From assembly GCF_000230995.2 (NCBI RefSeq), contig NC_019973.1, positions 434,001-498,000 of the forward strand: DNA of 64,000 nt. The letters are read 5' to 3'. The notes under the pieces were generated by a model, which was not told where the DNA came from, ran no database searches, and was given only the letters and a program-made list of their open reading frames with translations. Shown one piece after another: positions 38,379 through 46,703 of the stretch. The DNA is from Mesorhizobium australicum WSM2073. Lineage in GTDB: Bacteria; Pseudomonadota; Alphaproteobacteria; Rhizobiales; Rhizobiaceae. The position numbers were made by a program, and so were the translations under genes. How positions within the stretch are numbered: position 1 is the first letter of the stretch; every line of letters starts with the position of its first letter.

Positions 38379-38882
38379 TCAGGCGGCGGCGGGCTTGAAG
38401 GTCAGCGCCACCCCATTGATGCAGTGGCGCAGGCCGGTCGGCGCCGGACCGTCATCGAAGACATGGCCGAGATGGCCTCCGCAGCGGCGGCAATGCACTT
38501 CGGTGCGGGTCATGCCCAGCGACCGGTCCTCGGTCTTGCCGATGCCATTGGCGATCTCTTGCCAGAAACTCGGCCAGCCGGTGCCGGAATCGAATTTCGT
38601 CTCCGAGGGATAGACCGGCAGGTCGCAGCCGGCGCAGGCGAAGATGCCCTTGCGGTGTTCGTTGAGCAGGGGGCTGGTGCCTGGATATTCGGTGCCTTCC
38701 TTGCGCAGGACGTTAAAGGCGGCCGGCGACAGGATGGCTTTCCACTCGTCCTCGGTCTTGGCGACCTCGAATTTTTCGGCGGCCTGCGCGGCCTGCGGGC
38801 TGCCCATGCGCAGCATTGCTGCCGCGGTTCCGATGACGCCGATAGCGGCGGCACCGCTCAAAAGAAAGTCGCGACGGTTCAT
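38379..38882 (-). CDS. msrB: Tat-exported peptide-methionine (R)-S-oxide reductase
   Basis: A 167-residue MsrB with a twin-arginine signal (MNRRDFLLSGAAAIGVIGTA). Zinc cysteines are in FACAGCDLP and VHCRRCGGHLGHVF, and the catalytic cysteine in GLRHCINGVAL; TKFDSGTGWPSFW is the substrate pocket. It reduces methionine-R-sulphoxide in periplasmic proteins. AGGAGG precedes the ATG. It is near an ECF sigma/anti-sigma pair and a fasciclin gene, all on the minus strand, which suggests joint oxidative or envelope stress control. Confidence 0.96.
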   Translation of the reverse strand: MNRRDFLLSGAAAIGVIGTAAAMLRMGSPQAAQAAEKFEVAKTEDEWKAILSPAAFNVLRKEGTEYPGTSPLLNEHRKGIFACAGCDLPVYPSETKFDSGTGWPSFWQEIANGIGKTEDRSLGMTRTEVHCRRCGGHLGHVFDDGPAPTGLRHCINGVALTFKPAAA

Positions 38883-39107
38883 GACCAGTTCCTCCTGTCG
38901 TCTGTTTTGCCAAACTATGCCGCCGCCCGAAAGTCAAAAGCCGGTGACGGTTGCCCCAAACGACACTCCGCGCCGTCCACTTTCGATCGTGGGCGGCGCG
39001 GAGCACGCGTGTCGATTGCGGATCACGGGAGCGAGACGGCGCGATCGACGGAGAGCTCTTGCAGCAGGTTCGTCCGCGACAAGCGCCTCGTTACATCTTC
39101 GGCCCGA

Positions 39108-39665
39108 TCACATCTTCGGGAGCAGAACCTTGTCGATGACGTGGATGACGCCGTTGGACTGTTCGACATCGGCGATGGTCACATTGGCGACATTGCCGTT
39201 CTCGTCGGTGACGGTGACCTTGCCACCGTCGGCCTTCAGCGACAGCTCGCAGCCGCCGACCGTCTTGACCTTGTGCGTGCCGCCATCGGCCTTGGCCATG
39301 GACACCACATCCGCCGCCATCGCCTTGGCGCCAATCACATGGCAGGTCAGGATCTTGACGAGCTTGTCCTTGTTCTCGGGCTTGAGCAGCGTCTCGACCG
39401 TGCCGGCCGGCAGGGCGGCGAAGGCTTCATTGGTCGGCGCGAAGACGGTGAACGGGCCGGCGCCCTGCAAGGTCTCGACAAGACCGGCCGCCTTGACGGC
39501 GGCGACCAGCGTCGTGTGATCCTTCGAATTGACGGCATTGTCGACGATGGTCTTGTTGGCAAACATGGCGGCGCCGCCGACCATCGGGTTTTCAGCATAA
39601 GCAGCCGTGGCAAGCGCGGAGACAGCGATCGTGCCGGCGAGCAAAAGGGTGGCGAATCTACGCAT
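39108..39665 (-). CDS. Secreted fasciclin-domain protein (copy 2)
   Basis: A 185-residue protein with a signal peptide ([20 protein letters not shown], then AAYA) and one FAS1 domain whose core ([40 protein letters not shown]) is nearly the same as in the gene at 28464. It differs by two cysteines (LTCHV, GGCEL) that could form a disulphide. GAGGAG precedes the ATG at 39665. It lies downstream of the anti-sigma gene on the same strand, as mycobacterial fasciclin genes lie near sigK-rskA. Confidence 0.93.
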   Translation of the reverse strand: MRRFATLLLAGTIAVSALATAAYAENPMVGGAAMFANKTIVDNAVNSKDHTTLVAAVKAAGLVETLQGAGPFTVFAPTNEAFAALPAGTVETLLKPENKDKLVKILTCHVIGAKAMAADVVSMAKADGGTHKVKTVGGCELSLKADGGKVTVTDENGNVANVTIADVEQSNGVIHVIDKVLLPKM

Positions 39666-39886
39666 TGTATCAAAACTCCTCGGGTTTTCTCTTCCCATTT
39701 TGGGGACGCAAGGAGATACGGAACACAGATGCGTGAGTTTCAGAATATTTCGCGGATTTTTGATTTATTTTCACTGTGGATGTATTTTCTGCCTTGGCAA
39801 TTCGCCGGCTACCGGTCCATTTAGACATATGGAACGGAGATAGACTGAGCCTGTTCTATCCACGCGCCGCCAGTGCGAAGGCTCGA

Positions 39887-40609
39887 TCAGATGCCCTTCA
39901 AATCGCCCGCGGCAACCACCGGCCCGGTGGGCTGCCCGGTCGGCGAACCGCCGGCGGGTTCGAGGCTGACGGCCAGCACGGCGCCCTGCGCGAGTTTCCG
40001 CTGCGTGGTGGGCGAGACGCCAATATGCGCCGTCGCACCCGCCGGGATGACGCCCATCGAGACCGGCGCGTTCTTGCCCTCGATCATCCAGAGTTCGAAG
40101 TCCTTGCCGGCGGCGAGCACGCCGGAAACATGCGAAAGGCTGACTTCATGCCGTTCGGAATCATAGACGGCGAGATATTTGACGTCGCTGCCGTCGGCGG
40201 CCAGCGAAGCGACGAGTCGCGCCTGCGGCTGTTCAGCCGGCCGGTTGACATAGGGAACGGCGACGTAGAGCGCCAGCGCGGCAACAGCCGCCACCGCAAG
40301 GCCGCGCCAGAAGGCGAGGCTGGACCACAGGCCGGCGCGTGGCTCGGCAGGCGTGGTGGCGGCGGATGAAAACAACCGGCGGTCGATCGCCGGCTTCACC
40401 GAAGCCGGCGGCTCGATTTCAAGATAGGCCGCGCCCAGCGGCGACAGGCGAACTTCCCAGCCGTCGACCAGCCGCGCGAAATCGGTCTCGGCGTCGATGC
40501 GCCTGGAGGCTATCTGCCGCTCTTCGACCGGCAGCACGCCAAGAACGTATTCGGCGGCGAACAGGTCGTCGCCTCCACGTTCCGGTCCGTTGTCCTCTGC
40601 CAGCGTCAT
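39887..40609 (-). CDS. RskA-like membrane anti-sigma factor
   Basis: About 240 residues: a cytoplasmic N-terminal zinc-less anti-sigma part (LFAAEYVLGVLPVEERQIAS), one helix around 105-128 (GLAVAAVAALALYVAVPYV) and a periplasmic RskA domain (ARLVASLAADGSDVKYLAVY, DFELWMIEGKNAPVSMGVIP). It should hold the ECF sigma factor encoded just before it. The ATG at 40609 overlaps the sigma stop as ATGA; an ATG at 40621 would add four residues and is possible. Confidence 0.9.
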   Translation of the reverse strand: MTLAEDNGPERGGDDLFAAEYVLGVLPVEERQIASRRIDAETDFARLVDGWEVRLSPLGAAYLEIEPPASVKPAIDRRLFSSAATTPAEPRAGLWSSLAFWRGLAVAAVAALALYVAVPYVNRPAEQPQARLVASLAADGSDVKYLAVYDSERHEVSLSHVSGVLAAGKDFELWMIEGKNAPVSMGVIPAGATAHIGVSPTTQRKLAQGAVLAVSLEPAGGSPTGQPTGPVVAAGDLKGI

Positions 40610-41145
40610 CTTTCCAGACATTCCCTGAGTTTCATCAGGCTGCGGCGCAGCCAGGTGCGCATCGTGTTCAACGGCACGCCATGGCGTTCCGCCAGTTCGG
40701 CGTAGCTTTCGCCCTTGAGATAGGCGCCCCGGACGGCCGCCGCCCGGTCTTTCTCCAATTCATCGAGACAATGATGGATCCGCTCGGTCTCGTCGCCCGC
40801 CACCACCATCGCTTCAGGTCCCGGCGCCGGATCGGCCACATTGAGCGCGGCATCGATATCGGCGGCGGGCTTGCGCCTCGCTCGGATGCGATCGATCGCA
40901 TGATTGCGCGCGATTGCCACCAGCCAGGAGATCGGGCTCAGATCGGAGACAGCAAAGCGATCCGCCTTCGTCCATATCTTGACGAAGACTTCCTGCAGCG
41001 CTTCTTCAGCATCTCCCCGGTCGTTCAATACACGAAGGCATACGCCGAAAAGTTTCGCACTGGTGTGCCGGTAAAGCAGATCGAACGCTGCCCGATCTTT
41101 CATCGAAGTCCGGACGATCAGCTTGGTAATGTCCTGCGGCGTCAT
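40606..41145 (-). CDS. ECF RNA polymerase sigma factor, SigK-like
   Basis: A 179-residue sigma factor of the ECF group: region 2 (FDLLYRHTSAKLFGVCLRVL, DAEEALQEVFVKIWTKADRF) and region 4 (YLKGESYAELAERHGVPLNT, MRTWLRRSLMKLREC). The start at 41145 gives MTPQDITKLIVRTSMKDRAA, as expected for ECF factors; an ATG at 41256 would add 37 unconserved residues. The gene overlaps its anti-sigma partner. Regions 3 and 1 are absent, as is normal for the group. The promoter it recognises could not be identified. Confidence 0.93.
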   Translation of the reverse strand: MTPQDITKLIVRTSMKDRAAFDLLYRHTSAKLFGVCLRVLNDRGDAEEALQEVFVKIWTKADRFAVSDLSPISWLVAIARNHAIDRIRARRKPAADIDAALNVADPAPGPEAMVVAGDETERIHHCLDELEKDRAAAVRGAYLKGESYAELAERHGVPLNTMRTWLRRSLMKLRECLER

Positions 41146-41326
41146 GCGCGCCAAATTAGGCAATTGCGCTGTATTTGCAACGCCGGAAATATGCTGTGCA
41201 CCTAAAGTTCGGCGTCCGCACACCTGCCCCGAGACAGTGTCCCGGTTTGAAGTCAAAAGCTGGCAATCGCGTTTGAGGCGCTTCCCCCGACATGCTACGC
41301 TTCAGCCGAAGCAAGGGAGATTTGTC

Positions 41327-41758
41327 ATGGGATTGGTGCTCGCCAAACCTGAGGATGTCGCCACTGCCTTTGCCGATGCCTGGAATAGACACGATATGAA
41401 CGACTTCGCGGCGTTGTTCGCCGACGACGCCAATTTCGTCAATGTCGTGGGCATGTGGTGGAAGAACCGCACCGAGATCGAAAGGGCGCACCGCGCAACT
41501 CATGAAACCATGTTTCGTGACAGCCGATTGAAGGGTGTTGTCTCGTCAGTTGTTGAATTGTCTTCCGGCATTGCATCGGTGCACTATTCATGGATCCTGA
41601 CCGGCGCATCCGCTCCGGACGGCTCATCCGCCGGAAAACGAGAAGGCATTCTGCTTCTGGTTTTGAAGGAAGAACAGTCGGGCTGGCGGATAAAGGTTGC
41701 CCAAAACACCGACATTGTTCCGGGGGCGATTGCGCCCCCTTCCAACGCCGGGAGATAG
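41327..41758 (+). CDS. SgcJ/EcaC-type NTF2-fold protein
   Basis: A 143-residue NTF2-like protein: PEDVATAFADAWNRHDMNDF, ALFADDANFVNVVGMWWKNR and ERAHRATHETMFRDSRLKG are typical of the SgcJ/EcaC family (DUF4440-like). Such small cone-shaped proteins bind or isomerise small hydrophobic ligands; the role here is unknown. AAGGGAG precedes the ATG at 41327. It is divergent from the ECF sigma gene and may share its 181-base control region. Confidence 0.85.
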   Translation: MGLVLAKPEDVATAFADAWNRHDMNDFAALFADDANFVNVVGMWWKNRTEIERAHRATHETMFRDSRLKGVVSSVVELSSGIASVHYSWILTGASAPDGSSAGKREGILLLVLKEEQSGWRIKVAQNTDIVPGAIAPPSNAGR

Positions 41759-41858
41759 CCGTTTAAAAGTCGCCGCCAAACTCCAAACTGAGACACTATC
41801 AGCCTGGATTGCCAAGGGAATTGCCGCTGACTAGCTTGGCAGCAATGGGGGAGCGCAC

Positions 41859-43358
41859 ATGTCGGTCGAACGAATCCTTTGGGAAGAAGACGCAACCGGC
41901 CTTGCCGGTCTGGTGCGCAGGGGCGAACTATCGGCGATCGAGTTGACCGAAGCGGCGATCGCCCGTGCCGAGGCCACCCGCCCCGAAATCAATGCCACGG
42001 CCGAGCCGCTCTACGAGGCGGCACGGACCCGGGCAAAGAGCATCGACCGTTCGCTGCCGCTGGCCGGGGTCCCCTTCGCCATCAAGGATCTCGGCATCGC
42101 CATCAAGGGCGTGCCCTCGCATGGCGGCAGCCGCATTCCGGCCTGGGTACCCGATTTCAACTCGGTGATGACCGAGCGCTATCTCGCCGCCGGGCTGATT
42201 CCGATCGTCACCTCGACGTCACCCGAGCACGGGCTGCGGCTGATGACGGAATCCAAGGCCTTTGGCGTCACCCGCAATCCCTGGAATACCGGCCACACCA
42301 CCGGCGGCTCGTCGGGCGGTTCGGCAGCCCTGGTCGCCGCCGGCGTCGTGCCGGTGGCGCATGGGTCGGATGGCGGCGGCTCGATCCGCGTGCCTTCGGC
42401 CTGCAGCGGCCTTGTCGGCCTCAAGACCTCGCGCGGCCGTGTCCCGCTGTCCCCGCTGGTGAGCGAAAGCTGGTACGGCATGGTCGTCGATCACGCCGTC
42501 ACCCGCTCGGTGCGCGACTGCGCGCTGCTGCTCGACCTCACCCATGGTCCCGATGCGCTCGCGCCTTATGCCGCGCGCCCGCCAAAGGGCTCGTTCGCCG
42601 CCGCTGCCGCGCGGGATCCCGGCAAGCTCACGCTGGCGGTGTACCGCAAGTCGCCGCTGGGCTTGCCGATTTCGGCCGAGACGCTGAAGGCGCTCGACAT
42701 TGCCGTGGCGCTCGCCCGCGAGGGCGGCCACTCGGTCGAGGACATCGATCTGCCCTTTATCGGCCGCGATTTCTTCGCCGATTTCTGCACGACGGTCGCT
42801 TCCGCCGTCGCCGGCTCGTTGCGGGGTGAAGCGCTGCGCGTCGGCCGCTCGGTGACGGGCGATATCGAGCGCGCCACGCGCGTGCTCGGCCGGTTGGGCG
42901 AGATGATCTCGGCCGGCGAAACCTATGCCGGCCTGCAGCGCCTACATGCCACCTCGCGGCAACTGATCACGGAGACCGCGCGCTATGATGCGGTACTGAT
43001 GCCTGTTATCGCGCACCCGCCGCTCGCCTGCGGCGCCATGGATCCGAAAGGCGCCGACGAACTGATCGAAAACCTGCTCGACAAGCTTCACCTCACCGCG
43101 CTGCTCAGGATCAAACCGCTGTTCGGCCAATTGATGGACAAGAGTCTTTGGTTCACGCATTGGCCGGCGATCCACAATGTCAGTGGCCAGCCGTCGATCG
43201 CGCTCCCCGTCCATGTCACGGACGCCGGCCTGCCGCTCGGGATCCAGGCCGCCGGCCGGCCGGGCGACGAGGAAAGGCTTTTGTCGCTGGCCGCGCAGAT
43301 GGAGAAAATCTCGGGCTGGCTGACGCGGCGGGCGCCGCTGATGGTGCCGTCACAATGA
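41859..43358 (+). CDS. Amidase signature-family amidase
   Basis: A 499-residue amidase. The Ser-cisSer-Lys triad is readable: lysine in GVPFAIKDLG, the cis-serine in TTGGSSGGSAALVAAG and the nucleophile in GSDGGGSIRVPSACSG. It hydrolyses a carboxylic amide, but the family is broad and the substrate cannot be named. A GGGGGAG box precedes the ATG. No GatB or GatC gene is adjacent, so it is not the tRNA amidotransferase. Confidence 0.92.
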   Translation: MSVERILWEEDATGLAGLVRRGELSAIELTEAAIARAEATRPEINATAEPLYEAARTRAKSIDRSLPLAGVPFAIKDLGIAIKGVPSHGGSRIPAWVPDFNSVMTERYLAAGLIPIVTSTSPEHGLRLMTESKAFGVTRNPWNTGHTTGGSSGGSAALVAAGVVPVAHGSDGGGSIRVPSACSGLVGLKTSRGRVPLSPLVSESWYGMVVDHAVTRSVRDCALLLDLTHGPDALAPYAARPPKGSFAAAAARDPGKLTLAVYRKSPLGLPISAETLKALDIAVALAREGGHSVEDIDLPFIGRDFFADFCTTVASAVAGSLRGEALRVGRSVTGDIERATRVLGRLGEMISAGETYAGLQRLHATSRQLITETARYDAVLMPVIAHPPLACGAMDPKGADELIENLLDKLHLTALLRIKPLFGQLMDKSLWFTHWPAIHNVSGQPSIALPVHVTDAGLPLGIQAAGRPGDEERLLSLAAQMEKISGWLTRRAPLMVPSQ

Positions 43359-43513
43359 CGACACCGTGAACCGACTATGACAGCAATGCCATTTGCGGCT
43401 CGCGTCAATTCCGGCTAAGACGCCGCCGTCCTTACCTGATGCATGTCGCCCAAATGTGCCCAGCGGTTTGGGACAACGACATGCATAAAACCAAATACCA
43501 GGGAACCACGCTG

Positions 43514-44407
43514 ATGACGGACGTCGCCGCCACCGCCGAAATGCAGGCCGCCCTCTTGTCGCGCGCGCTGCCCTACATGCAGCGCTACGAGCACAAGACG
43601 GTCGTGGTGAAATATGGCGGCCATGCCATGGGCGATCTCGAACTCGGCAAGGCCTTCGCCCGCGACATCGCGCTGCTCAAGCAGTCCGGCGTCAACCCAA
43701 TCGTCGTCCATGGCGGCGGACCGCAGATCGGCGCCATGCTGGCCAAGATGGGCATCGAATCCAAGTTCGAGGGCGGCTTGCGCGTCACCGACCAGAAGAC
43801 GGTCGAGATCGTCGAGATGGTGCTGGCCGGGTCGATCAACAAGGAGATCGTCGCGCTGATCAACGCCGAGGGCGAATGGGCGATCGGCCTGTGCGGCAAG
43901 GACGGCAATATGGTGTTCGCCGAAAAGGCGCGCAAGACGATGATCGACCCCGATTCCAACATCGAGCGCGTGCTCGATCTCGGCTTTGTCGGCGAGCCGG
44001 TCGAGGTCGACCGCACGCTGCTGGACCTTCTGGCGCGCTCCGAAATGATCCCCGTGCTGGCGCCGGTCGCGCCCGGCCGCGATGGCCATACCTACAACAT
44101 CAACGCCGACACTTTCGCCGGCGCCATCGCCGGCGCATGCAAGGCCTCGCGCCTGCTGTTCCTCACCGACGTGCCGGGCGTGCTCGACAAGGACAAGAAG
44201 CTGATCGACGAGTTGACGGTCGCCGAGGCCAAGGCGCTGATCAAGGACGGCACGGTTTCCGGCGGCATGATCCCCAAGGTCGAGACCTGCATCGAGGCGA
44301 TCGAGCGTGGCGTCGAAGGCGTCGTCATCCTCAACGGCAAGACGCCGCATTCGGTGCTGCTCGAACTGTTCACCGAACACGGCGCCGGCACGCTGATCGT
44401 GCCATAA
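43514..44407 (+). CDS. argB: Acetylglutamate kinase
   Basis: A 297-residue amino-acid kinase catalysing the second step of arginine synthesis, phosphorylation of N-acetylglutamate. [12 protein letters not shown] is the phosphate-binding lysine/glycine motif, [20 protein letters not shown] binds substrate, and [17 protein letters not shown] contains the catalytic region. The ATG at 43514 was preferred over an in-frame ATG at 43439 because GGGA lies before it and the N-terminus [20 protein letters not shown] fits relatives. engB, a usual neighbour, is 9 kb upstream here. Confidence 0.96.
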   Translation: MTDVAATAEMQAALLSRALPYMQRYEHKTVVVKYGGHAMGDLELGKAFARDIALLKQSGVNPIVVHGGGPQIGAMLAKMGIESKFEGGLRVTDQKTVEIVEMVLAGSINKEIVALINAEGEWAIGLCGKDGNMVFAEKARKTMIDPDSNIERVLDLGFVGEPVEVDRTLLDLLARSEMIPVLAPVAPGRDGHTYNINADTFAGAIAGACKASRLLFLTDVPGVLDKDKKLIDELTVAEAKALIKDGTVSGGMIPKVETCIEAIERGVEGVVILNGKTPHSVLLELFTEHGAGTLIVP

Positions 44408-44416
44408 TGCTTGTTG

Positions 44417-45982
44417 TCAGCCGGCTAACCTTCTGCCTGGCAGGCCGCGATTTACGGCCGCGGGAAGCTCCGGCTTTGTAACCGGCCGCCGGACAACCAT
44501 CGATTCCTCCTCGTTGTCCTGCGGTGCGCCCCAGAATTCCGCGAGCGTCGGGCCGCCTTTCACCCGGCGGTCGGTCACCAGAAAACCCCAGACCTCGCGG
44601 AACCAGACGCGGCGACCCATCTGCGTGTACCAGCGCATCGAATGCCGCTGCTCGGGATCGGGGTGGAACAGGATGCGCGCCAGCGCCTTCGGCCTCGACT
44701 GTACGGCGAGCTCAATCAGCTTGACCGAGAAGAACAGCATCCACGGCTTCAGCCGGGTCATCTGCAGCACCTGGTGCTTGTAATCCCACAGGCGGGCATC
44801 CCTCTGGATGACCTTGCGATCCCGCGCGATGCGGAAAAACGGCGTCCAGCGATGCGGCGTCACATAGAGCGCCTGGATCTGGTCGGGGTCATAGGCGAGG
44901 AGCTGGCGAAAGCCGCGCCACAGATCGCGAAATCCCTCATCCTCGAAGCCGGCGACCCAGGTTGCCATGGACAGGATGCCGTGCTTCCGCAGCAGCCGTA
45001 TCGCTTCACGATCGGACGAGGTACTGCCGCCCTTGCGGATCAATTGCAGCGTCTGCTCGTCGGTGTTTTCCATGCCGAGCAGCCAGCGGATGACACCGGC
45101 CTGGCGGTAGAGGTGCAGCATATCGGCATCGCGCACGATATCGTCGGCGCGGGTCGAGCCGACGATCAGCACCGACACGTTCTCGGCAATCAAGGCTTCG
45201 AGAAAGGCGCGCCATGCCTTTTTAGAAACCGTCGGATTTTCATCCGCCAGGTTGATCAGTTCGACGCCATGCTCGCGGTGCAGCCAGGCGATCTCCTTGG
45301 CGAACTTGACTGGGTCGCGATGCCGCCAGCGGGTCCAGAAGCCACGCTGGCCGCAATAATTGCACAGATGCGGGCAGCCGCGCGATAACTGCATGACCAC
45401 CGCACGCTTGCCTCCCCAGTAGCTGTATCTGCGGTGGTCGATCAGCTCCCAGCCGACGCGGTAGGCGTCGAGGTCGGCGATGGTCATCGCCGCTTGCGTA
45501 GCGAAGGGACGGTCAAGATCGTCGCGGCAGGCGATGCCGGCAACGCTTGCCGGCGGCTGGCGCATCTCCAGCGCCTCGACCAGCGCCACCACGGTCGCCT
45601 CGCCCTCGCCGCGCACGATGAAGTCGAAGGCGTCGGTTGACGCCAGGATGTCGCGCCAGTGATAGGTGGGGAAGACGCCGCCATAGAGGATGATCGTCGC
45701 CGGCGCGCGCGCCTTGACCATCCCGGCGATCAACAAGGCGGTCGGATGTGCCGAGGTCGAGCCGGAATGGCCGATCAGAACGAAGTCGGGATAGTCCTTC
45801 AGGGCTTCCGCGACAACCGAGGCGAGCGGCATCGGCCCGAACTCGGCATCGACGAGCCGCACCTGATGGCCGGCGTCGAGCAGCGGGCCGCCGATCGCCA
45901 GCAGCCCAAGCGGCGGCAAGTGATCGTCGGGCACGCGGCTGCCGATGGCGGTGTGCGGCGGATTGATCAGGACGATTTTCAT
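44417..45982 (-). CDS. B12-binding radical SAM protein, BchE-like, substrate unknown
   Basis: A 521-residue protein with an N-terminal cobalamin-binding Rossmann domain (IVLINPPHTAIGSRVPDDHL; FVLIGHSGSTSAHPTALLIA; IILYGGVFPTYHW) and a radical SAM barrel whose SRGCPHLCNYCGQRG supplies the CxxxCxxC [4Fe-4S] cysteines, near residues 205-215. Relatives are often labelled as the anaerobic Mg-protoporphyrin cyclase BchE, but no bacteriochlorophyll gene is present. Such enzymes methylate or oxidatively rearrange unactivated carbons. AGGAGG precedes the ATG. It converges with argB, 9 bases away, and an Lrp gene lies upstream on the same strand. Confidence 0.85.
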   Translation of the reverse strand: MKIVLINPPHTAIGSRVPDDHLPPLGLLAIGGPLLDAGHQVRLVDAEFGPMPLASVVAEALKDYPDFVLIGHSGSTSAHPTALLIAGMVKARAPATIILYGGVFPTYHWRDILASTDAFDFIVRGEGEATVVALVEALEMRQPPASVAGIACRDDLDRPFATQAAMTIADLDAYRVGWELIDHRRYSYWGGKRAVVMQLSRGCPHLCNYCGQRGFWTRWRHRDPVKFAKEIAWLHREHGVELINLADENPTVSKKAWRAFLEALIAENVSVLIVGSTRADDIVRDADMLHLYRQAGVIRWLLGMENTDEQTLQLIRKGGSTSSDREAIRLLRKHGILSMATWVAGFEDEGFRDLWRGFRQLLAYDPDQIQALYVTPHRWTPFFRIARDRKVIQRDARLWDYKHQVLQMTRLKPWMLFFSVKLIELAVQSRPKALARILFHPDPEQRHSMRWYTQMGRRVWFREVWGFLVTDRRVKGGPTLAEFWGAPQDNEEESMVVRRPVTKPELPAAVNRGLPGRRLAG

Positions 45983-46092
45983 GGCGGACCTCCTGGAGGA
46001 ATGGTCCGTGCATGCTGGTTGGAGAGCTGGTCGCCGAAAGGGCCCGTTTCAGCAGTTTGCTTGCAGCTTTTCCGCAGAAACGCGGATGCGAT

Positions 46093-46569
46093 TCACCGCC
46101 TGAGATGGGCGAGCGGCACGTGGCCGGGTCCCTTGATGTTCTGCAGCACCAGTTGCGTGTGGACGTCGCGCACGCCGTCGAGCCGCATCAGCCGATGCAT
46201 GACGAAGGCGTTGAGCTCGTCGACCGATGGCACCATGACATGCAGCAGGAAATCGTGGTCGCCGGTCATCGTCCAGCACGACGACACCTCATCCATGCGC
46301 TGAACGGCGGCAATGAAGCTCTCGGGCGAGCCGTCGCTGTGGCTGACGAGGCGCACCTGGATGAATACCTCGACCATCAGGCCGACGGCGCGGCGGCTGA
46401 TCACCGCGGCAAAGCCCTTGATGATGCCGGCTTCCTGCAGCGCCTCGAAGCGCCGGGCGCAGGGCGTGGTGGAGAGGCCGACCTCCTGCGCCAGCTCGGA
46501 AACGGGTTTGCGACCGTTGCGTTGCAGGACATCCAGCATCTTGATCTCGAAATCGTCGAATTGAGGCAT
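46093..46569 (-). CDS. Lrp/AsnC-family regulator (next to phhA)
   Basis: A 158-residue regulator with an N-terminal HTH (MLDVLQRNGRKPVSELAQEV, GLSTTPCARRFEALQEAGII) and a C-terminal RAM ligand domain (VEVFIQVRLVSHSDGSPESF, SSCWTMTGDHDFLLHVMVPS). It is divergent from phhA across 134 bases and probably controls phenylalanine use in response to an aromatic or other amino acid. ATG at 46569 is preferred; a GTG two codons earlier is possible. Confidence 0.92.
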   Translation of the reverse strand: MPQFDDFEIKMLDVLQRNGRKPVSELAQEVGLSTTPCARRFEALQEAGIIKGFAAVISRRAVGLMVEVFIQVRLVSHSDGSPESFIAAVQRMDEVSSCWTMTGDHDFLLHVMVPSVDELNAFVMHRLMRLDGVRDVHTQLVLQNIKGPGHVPLAHLRR

Positions 46570-46570
46570 T

Positions 46571-46600
46571 TTCACTCATCCGATGCGAATTGTGAGTGAA
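46571..46600. promoter_or_regulatory. Candidate Lrp operator between lrp and phhA
   Basis: TTCACTC (46571-46577) and GAGTGAA (46594-46600) are perfect 7-bp inverted arms 16 bases apart, AT-rich between and after them. The site abuts the lrp start codon and lies about 100 bases before phhA, fitting autoregulation and control of phhA. Confidence 0.55.
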
Positions 46601-46703
46601 TGATATCTCGAATGTGGCGGAGGAGCCACCATCAAAACCGAATTGCCTCGGCAGATCGGGTTAGCCTTGCGGCACGTCAACCATTGATGCGAGGAGAAAA
46701 CCC

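Noticed and set aside
41859..43358. GatA subunit of the tRNA amidotransferase
   Set aside because: Amidase signature residues fit, but no gatB or gatC is adjacent and the C-terminal half does not look like GatA.
44417..45982. Evidence for photosynthesis from the BchE-like protein
   Set aside because: No bch, crt or puf genes are in the window, and this radical SAM class is broad; only the fold is supported.
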